Of a DNA stretch of 47,322 nucleotides, positions 15,776 through 24,262 are shown one piece after another. The DNA comes from Deltaproteobacteria bacterium. GTDB taxonomy: Bacteria > UBA10199 > JADGCS01. How positions within the stretch are numbered: position 1 is the stretch's first letter; every line of letters starts with the position of its first letter. A model generated the notes under the pieces. It was not told the DNA's origin, ran no database searches, and saw nothing but the letters and a program-made list of their open reading frames with translations. Position numbers and translations under genes: made by a program. The stretch is from NCBI GenBank assembly GCA_024233595.1, contig JACKPK010000012.1, positions 1-47,322 on the forward strand, in the 5' to 3' direction.

Positions 15776-16750
15776 ATGGATTGGGATAAGCTTGTAGACA
15801 AAAAAAATAAACTCGATCAGCAACGCCCTTTGGCTGTCGAGCTGGTGAAAAATCTGGAAGACTGGTTTCGTGTTGAGCTCACCTACACCAGTAACGCCAT
15901 TGAAGGAAACACCCTCACACGCCAAGAAACTGCCCTGGTTGTGGAAAAAGGCCTCACGGTCGGCGGCAAAACTCTGCAAGAACACTTAGAGGCCACAAAC
16001 CACGCCAAAGCTTTTGACTGGCTGATTGGTTTTATCAAAAATGAAGATGCCGAGGTGACACAAAAACAAATCTTAGAAATCCACAAAATCATTTTACATG
16101 GCATCGACGAACAAAATGCCGGTTTCTACCGTTCTGTTCCTGTTCGCATTTCGGGATCGCGTGTGATTTTACCAAACCCTCTCAAAGTGCCCAAGCTCAT
16201 GGAAGAGTTTTCAGATTGGTTGTCGTCCACACGCATGACCATTGTCAAACGCGCAGCACTGGCTCACTACAAACTGGTCAGCATTCATCCCTTTATAGAT
16301 GGCAACGGACGCACGGCCAGATTGTTGATGAATCTGATTCTGATGCAAAAAGGTTACCCACCGGCCATCATCCGAAAACGCGACCGCTTAACCTACATCA
16401 AATCTTTGGAAGAAGCACAACTTGGCGGAAGCTTAGAAAAATACTACAAAGTGATTTACGCTGCCATTGATCGTTCCTTAGACATCTATTTAGATGCCGT
16501 TTCAGGAAAAATCGCCAAAGCAGAACCAAAGCAAGAATTGTTAAAAATTGGGCAGGTGGCCAAACAAACCAAGGAAAGTGTTTCCACCATCAGGCACTGG
16601 ACTCAAATGGGCCTCATTGCTGCAACAAACACCACGGACTCAGGTTATCTTTTATACGCATTAGAAACGCTAGAAACCATTCGGAAAATCAAAGCCCTTA
16701 AACAACAACGCCTGAGCTTGCAGGAGATCAAAGAAGAACTGAATAATTAA
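15776..16750 (+). CDS. Fic-domain protein with C-terminal MerR-like DNA-binding domain
   Basis: A 324-aa protein. Residues 1-240 are a Fic domain: the catalytic loop HPFIDGNGRTAR (171-182) is fully intact (His171, Asp175, Gly/Asn/Gly, Arg179 and Arg182). An N-terminal SNAIEGN (39-45) fits the (S/T)xxxE(G/N) inhibitory helix, so activity is expected to be autoinhibited. Fic enzymes usually AMPylate a protein Thr/Tyr/Ser from ATP. Residues 256-324 look like a MerR-type helix-turn-helix plus first helix pair (LKIGQVAKQTKESVSTIRHW; then ETLETIRKIKALKQQRLSLQEIK). Direct promoter-operator overlap suggests autoregulation. It converges with the hydrolase gene 3 nt downstream. The target protein is unknown. 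Confidence 0.85.
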   Translation: MDWDKLVDKKNKLDQQRPLAVELVKNLEDWFRVELTYTSNAIEGNTLTRQETALVVEKGLTVGGKTLQEHLEATNHAKAFDWLIGFIKNEDAEVTQKQILEIHKIILHGIDEQNAGFYRSVPVRISGSRVILPNPLKVPKLMEEFSDWLSSTRMTIVKRAALAHYKLVSIHPFIDGNGRTARLLMNLILMQKGYPPAIIRKRDRLTYIKSLEEAQLGGSLEKYYKVIYAAIDRSLDIYLDAVSGKIAKAEPKQELLKIGQVAKQTKESVSTIRHWTQMGLIAATNTTDSGYLLYALETLETIRKIKALKQQRLSLQEIKEELNN

Positions 16751-16753
16751 AAC

Positions 16754-17581
16754 TCAACAGCCTTCCCAATTCGCAAAAAAATCCAGGATCAAGGGGTTCA
16801 CCTGCTCTGGGTGAGTCACCGGAGCGTTATGCCCCAGGCCCGCAAGAACCCTAAGCTCTGCCTTTGGCAAGCGTTTCTGCAATTCTTCACAGATGGCTCT
16901 AAACGGCTCACGCGATTGATCGCCACACAATAACAACACGGGTTTTTGAAAATCACTCAGCCACTCTAAGGGCATCTCATTTTGAATCGAATACAAACTG
17001 TGCCCAGCCAAGGTTCGGGTATTTGTTAAGGCGAGCTTTTTTAAAAAATCCGGCATGCGTTGCCAACTTTGCTCACCTAAAATGTAATCAAATAAATACT
17101 CTGCACCCTCTTCTTGTCGCTCTTCATCCACAAGCGCGTTGGCTTTTTGATACGCTTCGCTCACCTCTTGCCAAGCTTGCTGGCGATTGTTTTTTAGAAT
17201 GCTCGGCACCATGGGCTCAAACAAAACCAAAGAGTGAACCAAATGCGGATTGCGACGCGCGTATTCCAAACACAAAGCACCGCCCGCAGAATGCCCCACA
17301 CATTTGATTGGTGCTGGCACGTCTTTTAAAACCGTCTCTAGAAGTTTCAAATCACAGTCAGCATGGTATTGCGCTGGGGCCTGTTGCATAAAATGCCAAG
17401 CCGGCGTTTCACCATGGCCTAATAAATCCGGCTGGATCACATGATGGGGACGTAATTGATTCGCAAGGTGATGCCAGTAATCTTTATTGGCTCCGGAGCC
17501 ATGAACCAGCAAATGAGAATTGCCCTGGCCACGTTCTAAAAAAGAAACACAAACACCATCTACGGTCTTGTCATTTTGCAT
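16754..17581 (-). CDS. Alpha/beta-hydrolase fold esterase or related enzyme
   Basis: A 275-aa hydrolase. Its fold markers are LVHGSGANKDYW (oxyanion region), PDLLGHGETP, the nucleophile elbow GHSAGG with the catalytic Ser, the acid near VLLLCGDQS, and the catalytic His in GLGHNAP. All three triad positions are present. There is no signal peptide, so it is cytosolic. Substrate cannot be deduced. I use the ATG at 17581; a TTG two codons upstream also fits. No clear ribosome site is seen. It is separated by about 30 nt from the hypothetical gene upstream on the same strand. Confidence 0.8.
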   Translation of the reverse strand: MQNDKTVDGVCVSFLERGQGNSHLLVHGSGANKDYWHHLANQLRPHHVIQPDLLGHGETPAWHFMQQAPAQYHADCDLKLLETVLKDVPAPIKCVGHSAGGALCLEYARRNPHLVHSLVLFEPMVPSILKNNRQQAWQEVSEAYQKANALVDEERQEEGAEYLFDYILGEQSWQRMPDFLKKLALTNTRTLAGHSLYSIQNEMPLEWLSDFQKPVLLLCGDQSREPFRAICEELQKRLPKAELRVLAGLGHNAPVTHPEQVNPLILDFFANWEGC

Positions 17582-17612
17582 GTGCAACTAAAACGATAAA
17601 ACAAAAGAAAGA

Positions 17613-17993
17613 TCAAACACGAGATCGCATGCCGTGCTTGGCAAGGTAAGTGTTGATATCACGCCGAGAGGCAACAGGATCGTTGGCCGCTAATTTCTCA
17701 CGCGCTTTTTTTAGACCGGGTTGCAAATGAAACAAACCCTTCTCATCCACTTTGGTGAGGCTCTGAAAATAATTAAAATTATCCTGGCCCTCTTGCACAA
17801 ATTCATCGCGCACCTCGGGCTGGGCTTGATGCTCACTCACCTTGATCTGAGGGGCTTGCAAAACGCCTTCCACAACAGGGCTCGCCACTCCGTCGATGAT
17901 CTCGTAATCGATCACATCGCTTTTGGAAACAGGAACAAGATCACTGTTTGACACAAGACTGGGCACCAAGCGCTGTTTAACAATCGCAACCAT
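17613..17993 (-). CDS. Hypothetical acidic/polar protein
   Basis: About 126 aa from the ATG at 17993; a TTG start at 18038 would give 141 aa. No family recognised. It has no signal or membrane segment. It contains Val/Asp/Glu-rich stretches and a basic C-terminus, RDINTYLAKHGMRSRV. It sits upstream of the hydrolase on the same strand and could share its transcript. The absence of an obvious ribosome site makes it less certain than its neighbours. Confidence 0.4.
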   Translation of the reverse strand: MVAIVKQRLVPSLVSNSDLVPVSKSDVIDYEIIDGVASPVVEGVLQAPQIKVSEHQAQPEVRDEFVQEGQDNFNYFQSLTKVDEKGLFHLQPGLKKAREKLAANDPVASRRDINTYLAKHGMRSRV

Positions 17994-18099
17994 GCCTTTA
18001 CTTTTTGCAACAATCGTACCAAGATGCAAGGGCAGCAAGAGACAAAATCATCAATTATTCTAAAAACTTAAAGCTTGTCAGCATTATGATAATGTCACA

Positions 18100-18130
18100 T
18101 TTGAGAATATCTGGGGAGAAGATTCTCAAA
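18100..18130. promoter_or_regulatory. Inverted repeat in the leader of the TPR gene
   Basis: TTTGAGAAT (18100-18108) and ATTCTCAAA (18122-18130) are exact complements around 13 nt. It lies between the divergent hypothetical gene and the TPR gene, 38 nt before the latter's ATG. It may be an operator or RNA hairpin; no regulator is identifiable. Confidence 0.45.
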
Positions 18131-18168
18131 TTGAACAAAAACTGTCGCCTTGAGGCCCAATTTTTTTC

Positions 18169-19668
18169 ATGAACACCGAAGACCTTAAAACCCAATTTGA
18201 ACTGGCTGTTAAACTCCAACAACAAAAGCAGCTCCCCCAAGCCATTGCCCTTTACGAAAAGCTACGTCCGGCTCTTCAAAATCATTTGGGTCTAAACATG
18301 AATCTTGGTCAGGCTTACTTTGACAACGCCAACTTTGAAAAGGCGCTTAAGGCTTTTGAAAAATCCTGTCACATCAACCCCAACCTGGAACTCGCCAAAC
18401 AAAAAACAGCTTACACCCAAATCAAGTTAGGGCAATTTGAAAAAGCACTGCAGGTTTTTCAAAACAGCAATCTTAAAGATCCAGAAAATCAAATCGGATT
18501 AAGCCTCACACTCAAACACCTTGGCCGCTGGCTCGACTCCTTAAAAGTTTTAGACGATGTTTTAAAAGCACACCCTCAACACTTTGAAGCGCTTGCCAAC
18601 AAAGCAACCCTTTACCGCATGATTGGCGAACCAGAAAAAGCATTGGCATTCTGTGATCAAGCCCTGTCACAGCAACCTCAAAACGCAGAGTTGCATTTTA
18701 ACCGTGGTCTGAACCTTTTGCTATTGGAACAATGGCAGCCAGGTTGGGATGAAATTGAATGGCGCTTAAAAACCCCAAATTATCAAAACCTTGTTTTGCC
18801 AGGCATTAAAAAATGGAATGGCGAACCGCTTGCAAACAAGCACCTGCTCTTTATTTGCGAACAAGGCCTTGCCGAAGAAATCCTGCACGCGAGCCTCATA
18901 CCAGACCTCCAAAATCAAAATGCGCAAATCACCATTCTTTGTGACACACGCCTGTGCGTTATTTTTGAACGCAGCTTTAAAGGAATCAAAGCAATCGCTC
19001 GTGACCAAAACGCGCATCAAAAAATTTCAGAAAGCGCCTCGGATTTTGATTTTCAAACACCTGCCATGAGTGCGTTTCGTTTTTTAAGAAAATCAGAAAC
19101 TGACTTTCCGAAACGACTTTCTTATCTTGTTGCCAATGAAGAAAAAACCAAAGCCGTCAAGACCAGGTACTTTGATCCAAAAGCAAAAATGCACATTGGC
19201 ATCTCTTGGAAAAGCTCCAGCACAACACGCTTTGATGCCAATGCTTCCATCCGCAAACAGGTTTCGACAACTCTGAACGACTGGCTCCCCGTGTTAAAAA
19301 CACCCGGTATCCGCTGGATCAATTTGCAATACGGAGACTGCCAAAATGAAATCGACACATTCAAAAAAGAACATGGCATCACCATTTTTAACGACAAAGA
19401 AATTGATCCCTTAAAAGATTTAGAAGCGAGTTTTGCTCAAATGGCCGGCCTGGATCTAAGCCTTGGCATCCAATCTGCCCCCAGCATGATGACCGGGGCC
19501 TTGGGGATTCCCACCTGGGTCGCGGTGAACAAGCAATGCGCTGCGGTGTTTGGCAACAAAGCCGAAAACCCGCTATTGATGCCAAGCATGCGGCTTTTTA
19601 GACAAAAAGAATTCGGGGAATGGGCGTCGGTTTTTAATCAGATTTCCAAAAGCCTTAAGGCTTTTTAA
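18169..19668 (+). CDS. TPR protein with glycosyltransferase-like C-terminal domain
   Basis: A 499-aa protein with no signal peptide. Residues about 1-200 hold five or six TPR units (pattern A..LY.K..P; LGQAYFDNANFEKALKAFEK; KLGQFEKALQVFQ; PEKALAFCDQALSQQP). Residues about 220-499 resemble the nucleotide-sugar-binding part of glycosyltransferase family 9/41-like proteins: HIGISWKSSST, then LDLSLGIQSAPSMMTGALGIPTWVAV. Such TPR-glycosyltransferase proteins are known to modify flagellin or other proteins in some bacteria, and a flagellin gene lies 4 kb away, but a link is inference. Its 3' end overlaps that of serS (convergent) by 14 nt. Confidence 0.75.
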   Translation: MNTEDLKTQFELAVKLQQQKQLPQAIALYEKLRPALQNHLGLNMNLGQAYFDNANFEKALKAFEKSCHINPNLELAKQKTAYTQIKLGQFEKALQVFQNSNLKDPENQIGLSLTLKHLGRWLDSLKVLDDVLKAHPQHFEALANKATLYRMIGEPEKALAFCDQALSQQPQNAELHFNRGLNLLLLEQWQPGWDEIEWRLKTPNYQNLVLPGIKKWNGEPLANKHLLFICEQGLAEEILHASLIPDLQNQNAQITILCDTRLCVIFERSFKGIKAIARDQNAHQKISESASDFDFQTPAMSAFRFLRKSETDFPKRLSYLVANEEKTKAVKTRYFDPKAKMHIGISWKSSSTTRFDANASIRKQVSTTLNDWLPVLKTPGIRWINLQYGDCQNEIDTFKKEHGITIFNDKEIDPLKDLEASFAQMAGLDLSLGIQSAPSMMTGALGIPTWVAVNKQCAAVFGNKAENPLLMPSMRLFRQKEFGEWASVFNQISKSLKAF

Positions 19669-20923
19669 TCACCTCACAGCCCATGCTGTGCTGCAATGCC
19701 TCTGGCACCAAAATGCTACCATCTTCTTGTTGATAGTTTTCTAAAACAGCAATGAGCGTACGACCAACCGCTAATCCCGAACCATTCAGCGTGTGCACAA
19801 ATTGCATTTTACCATTGCTATCTTTGTAACGCGTGTTCATGCGACGCCCTTGAAAGGCTTCGCAGTTTGAACAAGATGAAATTTCACGGTACTGATTTTG
19901 GCCTGGCAACCAAACTTCAATGTCGTAGGTTTTTGCGGCACCAAAGCCCATATCACCCGTACACAAAGTCATGACCCGGTAGGGCAAATTGAGTTTTTGC
20001 AAAATGCTTTCGGCATCGTTGGTGAGCTTTTCTAAAGCCGCGTAAGACTCTTCTTGCTTGGTGATTTTCACAAGCTCCACTTTATTGAATTGATGCTGAC
20101 GAATCAGACCTTTGATGTCTTTGCCGTATGAACCCGCTTCGCTTCTAAAACAAGGCGTGTAAGCACAAAACGAATAAGGCAGTTCTTTTTCGTTCACAAC
20201 CTCATCGCGATAAAAATTAGTCACTGGAACTTCTGCAGTGGGAATTAAATAATAGCCAGATGTGGTTTTGAATAAGTCTTCTTCAAACTTAGGCAACTGC
20301 CCTGTTCCCGTTAAGGTGTCTGCATTCACCAAATAAGGTGTCATGAGCTCTTCGTAGCCATTCTCTTCTGTTTGCACACGCAACATGAACTGAATCAAAG
20401 CGCGCTCTAATTTAGCTAAGGCACCACGGTAAATAGCAAAACGTGATCCCGCTAATTTAGCAGCACGCTCAAAGTCCAAAAGCCCCAAGTCCTCGCCCAG
20501 CTCCCAATGTTCTTTGGCTTTAAAAGCAAATTCACGCTTTTGCCCCCAAGAACGCGCGACCACGTTTGCGCTTTCATCGGAGCCAACAGGCACGGACTCA
20601 TGCGGGATGTTTGGGATTTGATGCAACAAGCTTTTAAGCGTGTTCTCGGCCTCGCTTTGCTTGTGATTTAATTCTTTGACCTTGTCGGCGATTTGATTGA
20701 CTTCATCTAAAATAGGCTGCGCGTCTTTGCCTTCTTTTTTGTATTGGCCAATGAGTTTTGATTTTGATTTTTGCTCGGCACGCAACTCATCAAACTGCAA
20801 TTGCAATTCTTTACGCTCGTCATTAACACGAATGAGCTCATCGACACTCACAGCACTGCCACGTTGTTCAAAAGCCTTTTTTGCATGGTCTTGGTTTTCC
20901 AAAACCCACTTGATGTCTAACAT
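19655..20923 (-). CDS. serS: Seryl-tRNA synthetase
   Basis: A 422-aa class II synthetase. The N-terminal coiled-coil arm (about residues 28-105, rich in Lys/Glu/Gln) binds tRNA-Ser. Class II motif 2 (CFRSEAGSYGKDIKGLIRQHQF) and motif 3 (TLNGSGLAVGRTLIAVLENY) are intact, as is TAEVPVTNFYRDE. It charges tRNA-Ser and tRNA-Sec with serine. The ATG at 20923 has GGGAG 6 nt upstream. It is co-directional with the cytochrome gene upstream but separated by 27 nt. Confidence 0.97.
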   Translation of the reverse strand: MLDIKWVLENQDHAKKAFEQRGSAVSVDELIRVNDERKELQLQFDELRAEQKSKSKLIGQYKKEGKDAQPILDEVNQIADKVKELNHKQSEAENTLKSLLHQIPNIPHESVPVGSDESANVVARSWGQKREFAFKAKEHWELGEDLGLLDFERAAKLAGSRFAIYRGALAKLERALIQFMLRVQTEENGYEELMTPYLVNADTLTGTGQLPKFEEDLFKTTSGYYLIPTAEVPVTNFYRDEVVNEKELPYSFCAYTPCFRSEAGSYGKDIKGLIRQHQFNKVELVKITKQEESYAALEKLTNDAESILQKLNLPYRVMTLCTGDMGFGAAKTYDIEVWLPGQNQYREISSCSNCEAFQGRRMNTRYKDSNGKMQFVHTLNGSGLAVGRTLIAVLENYQQEDGSILVPEALQHSMGCEVIKKP

Positions 20924-20950
20924 CTTTTCTCCCTATTGATTCTCTTCTAA

Positions 20951-22933
20951 TCAGTGATACTTATGCGCTTCGCGCACTTTATCGAGCCCTTCGTGAATAT
21001 TAAAGCCTGGTGAATTTTCCATATCATGACAGCTCAAGCAAATTTGTTCGATCACACAGAAAGGACAATCATCGCCAAGACCACGAATGTCTTTTTTGAG
21101 TTTGCTTTGAATGTGTTTTTCACCAGGTCCATGGCAGGACTCGCAACCCACGTCTTCAAAATTTTGATCTCCCACATGAGCCATGTAGCCACTGGATTCT
21201 CCGTAACCAACTGTGTGACATTGCAGACAATCTCCATTTTTTTCTTTGCCTGCTTTTTGCAAGGTTTCGAAGGCATTGGCATGAAACGAAGTCGACCAAT
21301 TTTGATAAATGTCTTGATGACACTCTTTACAAGAACCACTGCCAACGTATTTGATCTGGGTGTTAAAAAGCTCATCTGGTTTTTTAGCCACCTTCTTAAG
21401 CAAAGCAATGCGCTCATCGCGACCAAGTTTCATGATCTCTTTGGCATCGCTGTGATTGACCTTGGGCAAGCGCTTATCAAAATCAAAATGCAGCGAGAAG
21501 GTTTCGGTATGGCATTTTAAACAAGTGCTCTCGAGTGTTTCTTTAGCCATGAGGTTTTCTTGCGTGACATGTGGTCCGCCAATGCCGTGACAGTTTTCAC
21601 ACTGCACGTTCTGCAACTGTTTGGGCGCCACAGCCACCAATTCCCCGGTCTGCTTACTTTTAAAAGATCGAAAACCTTTGGGATCGTTAAAACCAACCGA
21701 GTGACAACCCACGCATTCCGGATTGTACTCTTCACCTTTGATCTCCAAGGTTTGCCAAGCGTGCGCGTGCGGCGTGACAGACCAAGAAACATATTGATCT
21801 TCGTGACACACCTGACAGCTTTCCCAACCATTGAATTTTTTATCAGAGAGCAAAGGTGGATTCGGCTGATTCGTCAATTGGCGCACACGCATGGTGTAAA
21901 GGTCATTCACGGAACCACTATAACCATCGGAGTGGTAACGAATACGACCTTGCTTATCGATAAAGAAATTTTCAGGCACGCTGCGCGATTGTGAATACAA
22001 GCGTCTGATCTGACCACGCGCGTCCTCAATGACAGGCCATTTAAAATTAAATGAGTCGTACACCTTTTTAACATCTGGAGTGAATCGCAAAACAGAAACA
22101 GCTAAAACTTCGAATCCTTTGTTTTGGTACTCTGGATAAATTTTATCTCTTAGGAATTTCATTTCGCGCTGACAATGAGGACATTTTGGCGAAAAGAAAA
22201 TCAACAACACGGCCTTTTTGCCTTTGAGCTGGCTGAGCTTAAAAGAACCAGCTTGCCCAATAAGGGGTGCGGTAAAATCAGGCGCATCGGGATAAATCCC
22301 AAGATAAGGCATGGTCTCGTGAAAGACTTTTATATTGAGGTTCTCGCGCAGATAATCCAAAAACATCTCGCGAGCTTCTTCTGGCGTACCAAAAGCCTTG
22401 CCACCAAAAATAAAACGCTTGAATCCAAAATAAGGATTGTGATCGACATCGAGACCAATGAGACTGACTTCGCTCGAAACCTGAAACATCTGAGCGATCT
22501 CAAAAGATTTTTTGCCCACAATGGTCGGCAAGCTCACACCAATGCCTTTTAAAAACCCCTGCACTTCGGTTTCTTTGCCCGAATTTAAATTCACCAAAAC
22601 GATTTTAAAATTATTCTGTGCTTGTTGATCAGCCAAGGCTTGCAAGCCAAGTAAAAGATCTTTGGCATCACGATGAGTGTAGCTGAAAAAACCCAACAAC
22701 AAACGTTCCCCGCGATGGTCCACGGAATCAAATTCTTCACCCGAAAGAAGGTAAGCATTAAAACGATTATCGGGAATCAAATCTTTATTGGACGCCTTGT
22801 GATTATCGTCTTGTTTGTGCGCGTGTGTTTTGCTGTGCGCTTGCTGATTTTCATCCGATTTTTCGGAAGCTCCTTGCGAGCAAGACACGTGAAATAAGAC
22901 CAATAATGGCATCAAAAATGTTAAAAACTTCAT
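20951..22933 (-). CDS. Lipoprotein with two thioredoxin-like domains and an eight-haem cytochrome
   Basis: A 660-aa lipoprotein (signal MKFLTFLMPLLVLFHVSC, lipidated Cys18). After a His/Lys-rich linker come a degenerate thioredoxin-like domain (about 60-195, no CxxC), a TlpA/ResA-type domain (about 215-350) with active-site CPHC (251-254), and a C-terminal cytochrome c554-like module (about 370-655). The module has eight CxxCH haem sites: CQVCH, CVGCH, CENCH, CLKCH, CKECH, CLQCH, CESCH and CLSCH, in two similar halves of four. It is exported and probably faces the periplasm or cell surface. Electron transfer to or from a thiol/disulfide partner is suggested by the fusion but not shown. The ATG at 22933 is preferred over an upstream TTG. 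Confidence 0.88.
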   Translation of the reverse strand: MKFLTFLMPLLVLFHVSCSQGASEKSDENQQAHSKTHAHKQDDNHKASNKDLIPDNRFNAYLLSGEEFDSVDHRGERLLLGFFSYTHRDAKDLLLGLQALADQQAQNNFKIVLVNLNSGKETEVQGFLKGIGVSLPTIVGKKSFEIAQMFQVSSEVSLIGLDVDHNPYFGFKRFIFGGKAFGTPEEAREMFLDYLRENLNIKVFHETMPYLGIYPDAPDFTAPLIGQAGSFKLSQLKGKKAVLLIFFSPKCPHCQREMKFLRDKIYPEYQNKGFEVLAVSVLRFTPDVKKVYDSFNFKWPVIEDARGQIRRLYSQSRSVPENFFIDKQGRIRYHSDGYSGSVNDLYTMRVRQLTNQPNPPLLSDKKFNGWESCQVCHEDQYVSWSVTPHAHAWQTLEIKGEEYNPECVGCHSVGFNDPKGFRSFKSKQTGELVAVAPKQLQNVQCENCHGIGGPHVTQENLMAKETLESTCLKCHTETFSLHFDFDKRLPKVNHSDAKEIMKLGRDERIALLKKVAKKPDELFNTQIKYVGSGSCKECHQDIYQNWSTSFHANAFETLQKAGKEKNGDCLQCHTVGYGESSGYMAHVGDQNFEDVGCESCHGPGEKHIQSKLKKDIRGLGDDCPFCVIEQICLSCHDMENSPGFNIHEGLDKVREAHKYH

Positions 22934-23297
22934 AGACCGCAATTTATTAAATTGGCTTAAAAGATCAACGAGTTATCCAAAATCTTACTCGAAAACAGCC
23001 CCTTATCGGTCATAGTGGAAAATTCTTTAGGGTTTTTCTGCATTTTTCCTGATTTTTCCTGATTCACTAGGTGATTTTTACCTAGGGGACTTTTTCTGAT
23101 AAAAAAACACAAATGATTGCCCTGCTTTGGCAAAATCAAAAATTGGTCTGTTTATTGCTTTAATAAGTGGTGAGGCAAAAGACAAAAGGCATTCCACTCT
23201 TTACACTCCATAAAATTTAAACGCGATCAGCGATCAGAACAGTTTTTTCTGAACAGGGAGTTTTGCGTCCTGAGTTCACCTTGGAGACGCACGGGCT
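22934..23297. other. Gene-free interval upstream of the cytochrome gene
   Basis: No supported ORF. A decamer resembling TTTTTCCTGA is repeated twice in tandem near 23043-23062, with looser copies just before and after, and a short palindrome TCACTAGGTGA follows near 23063. These lie upstream of the minus-strand cytochrome gene and may be its control region. From about 23180 rightwards the interval leads into the small plus-strand unit. Confidence 0.5.
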
Positions 23298-23390
23298 ATG
23301 AGAGGAAGTTTTTGTTTTTTTGAACGAACGGCTTCAATTAATTTGGGATCCGGTCTGGGCCTGCGTTTTCTATACGTAAAGCCCATGTGA
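23298..23390 (+). CDS. Possible 30-aa small protein ending at a terminator
   Basis: ATG-to-TGA ORF of 30 codons (MRGSFCFFERTASINLGSGL and ten more residues). The stop codon directly abuts the stem of a strong plus-strand terminator. GGAG lies about 13 nt upstream, rather far. No family recognised. The whole unit (about 23220-23430) could equally be a non-coding RNA, with the ORF accidental. Confidence 0.3.
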   Translation: MRGSFCFFERTASINLGSGLGLRFLYVKPM

Positions 23391-23429
23391 CCCTTGGTGA
23401 GTTTTTCCCGATTCACCAAGGGTTTTTTT
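23391..23429 (+). terminator. Strong plus-strand intrinsic terminator
   Basis: A perfect 10-bp stem (23391-23400 with 23413-23422), a 12-nt loop, then seven T residues. No conventional plus-strand gene precedes it, so it marks the end of a small transcript. On the minus strand there is no U-run after the hairpin, so it does not serve the flagellin gene. Confidence 0.82.
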
Positions 23430-23437
23430 ATTCTCTC

Positions 23438-24262
23438 CTACACTTTAAAAGAAATAGACGCTTTGGAAAGACTGCCTCCGCCCAAATAGCTCAACGCTGC
23501 GGTTTGACGAGTCGCCATGCGTAAAGGAATGGTTTGGCCGTTATTAAAATCAATATTCAATGCTAGCGTTTTGGTTTGCGAATGAATCACATCATCAGCC
23601 ACACGACGGAAGTGATCACCAAAATGCGCCGCTCCTGTTTGCCTTAAACGATTCACTTCGCGTGTGATGATTTCCGCAGCATTATTAATGGCTGTCAGAG
23701 CGTCTTCAGCAAGCGAGGTGGTGGTTAAGCTCAGATCATCCAAACCCATTGCCGCTGTGCGAAAACTCTGATTCATCGTGAAACGAATGCGATCGGCATC
23801 TTCGTCATCTCCATTGCCATTATCATAAGTGTTAAAATTCAAACCGGAAAACTCACCATCTAGCAATTTGAACCCGCGGTAACTGGCTTGCTGCGCAACA
23901 GTATCAAATAAAGTGACTTGGTCCGCAAAGTCTTCTCCAAGGGTGTTTAACGCGGAACTGCTCAAATTAGGCGCAAAAGCATCCACCGCAAGATCGTGCA
24001 TTTCATTGAGCACATCTGTCAGAATACTCAGGCCATCAGTGGCAGCATCGATAAAATCCAAAAGCAAAGCCTTATCATTTTCTTCATCAGACGCGACATT
24101 TTTTGATGGAATCAATTGCACAAGCGACGACAACGAGCTGACAGAAGCACTGGGATTAGACGAGTACTTCAAGACGCTTCGCGACGGCGTGCGCGCGCGG
24201 TTCTGCGCTAAAGCAGAATTCAGCAATGTGAGCTGGGAGGAAACCAGCGAAACCGTTGTCAC
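23438..24262 (-). CDS. Divergent flagellin-like protein
   Basis: A 274-aa protein resembling the flagellin/FlgL filament fold. The D1-like core is visible: DFIDAATDGLSILTDVLNEM, then HDLAVDA, a helical segment and FKLLDGEFSG, and a second coiled helix ITREVNRLRQTGAAHFGDHF. The usual flagellin N-terminal block (IN.N..SL.AQ..L...LSSG.RIN) is absent or strongly altered (here TTVSLVSSQLTLLNSALAQN), and the C-terminal polymerisation helix is also unusual. An acidic, Asp-rich loop (NGNGDDEDADR) sits in the middle. The start (GTG at 24262) is uncertain. It could be a minor flagellin, a hook-associated protein, or a degenerating copy. flhB lies about 570 nt upstream on the same strand. Confidence 0.62.
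   Translation of the reverse strand: MTTVSLVSSQLTLLNSALAQNRARTPSRSVLKYSSNPSASVSSLSSLVQLIPSKNVASDEENDKALLLDFIDAATDGLSILTDVLNEMHDLAVDAFAPNLSSSALNTLGEDFADQVTLFDTVAQQASYRGFKLLDGEFSGLNFNTYDNGNGDDEDADRIRFTMNQSFRTAAMGLDDLSLTTTSLAEDALTAINNAAEIITREVNRLRQTGAAHFGDHFRRVADDVIHSQTKTLALNIDFNNGQTIPLRMATRQTAALSYLGGGSLSKASISFKV

Noticed and set aside
23391..23429. Terminator of the flagellin gene
   Set aside because: The U-run is on the plus strand only; on the minus strand the hairpin is preceded by A residues and not followed by U.
23220..23430. Firm identification as 6S RNA
   Set aside because: TTCACCTTG is shared with some 6S RNAs, but I could not form the long paired rod with a central bubble.
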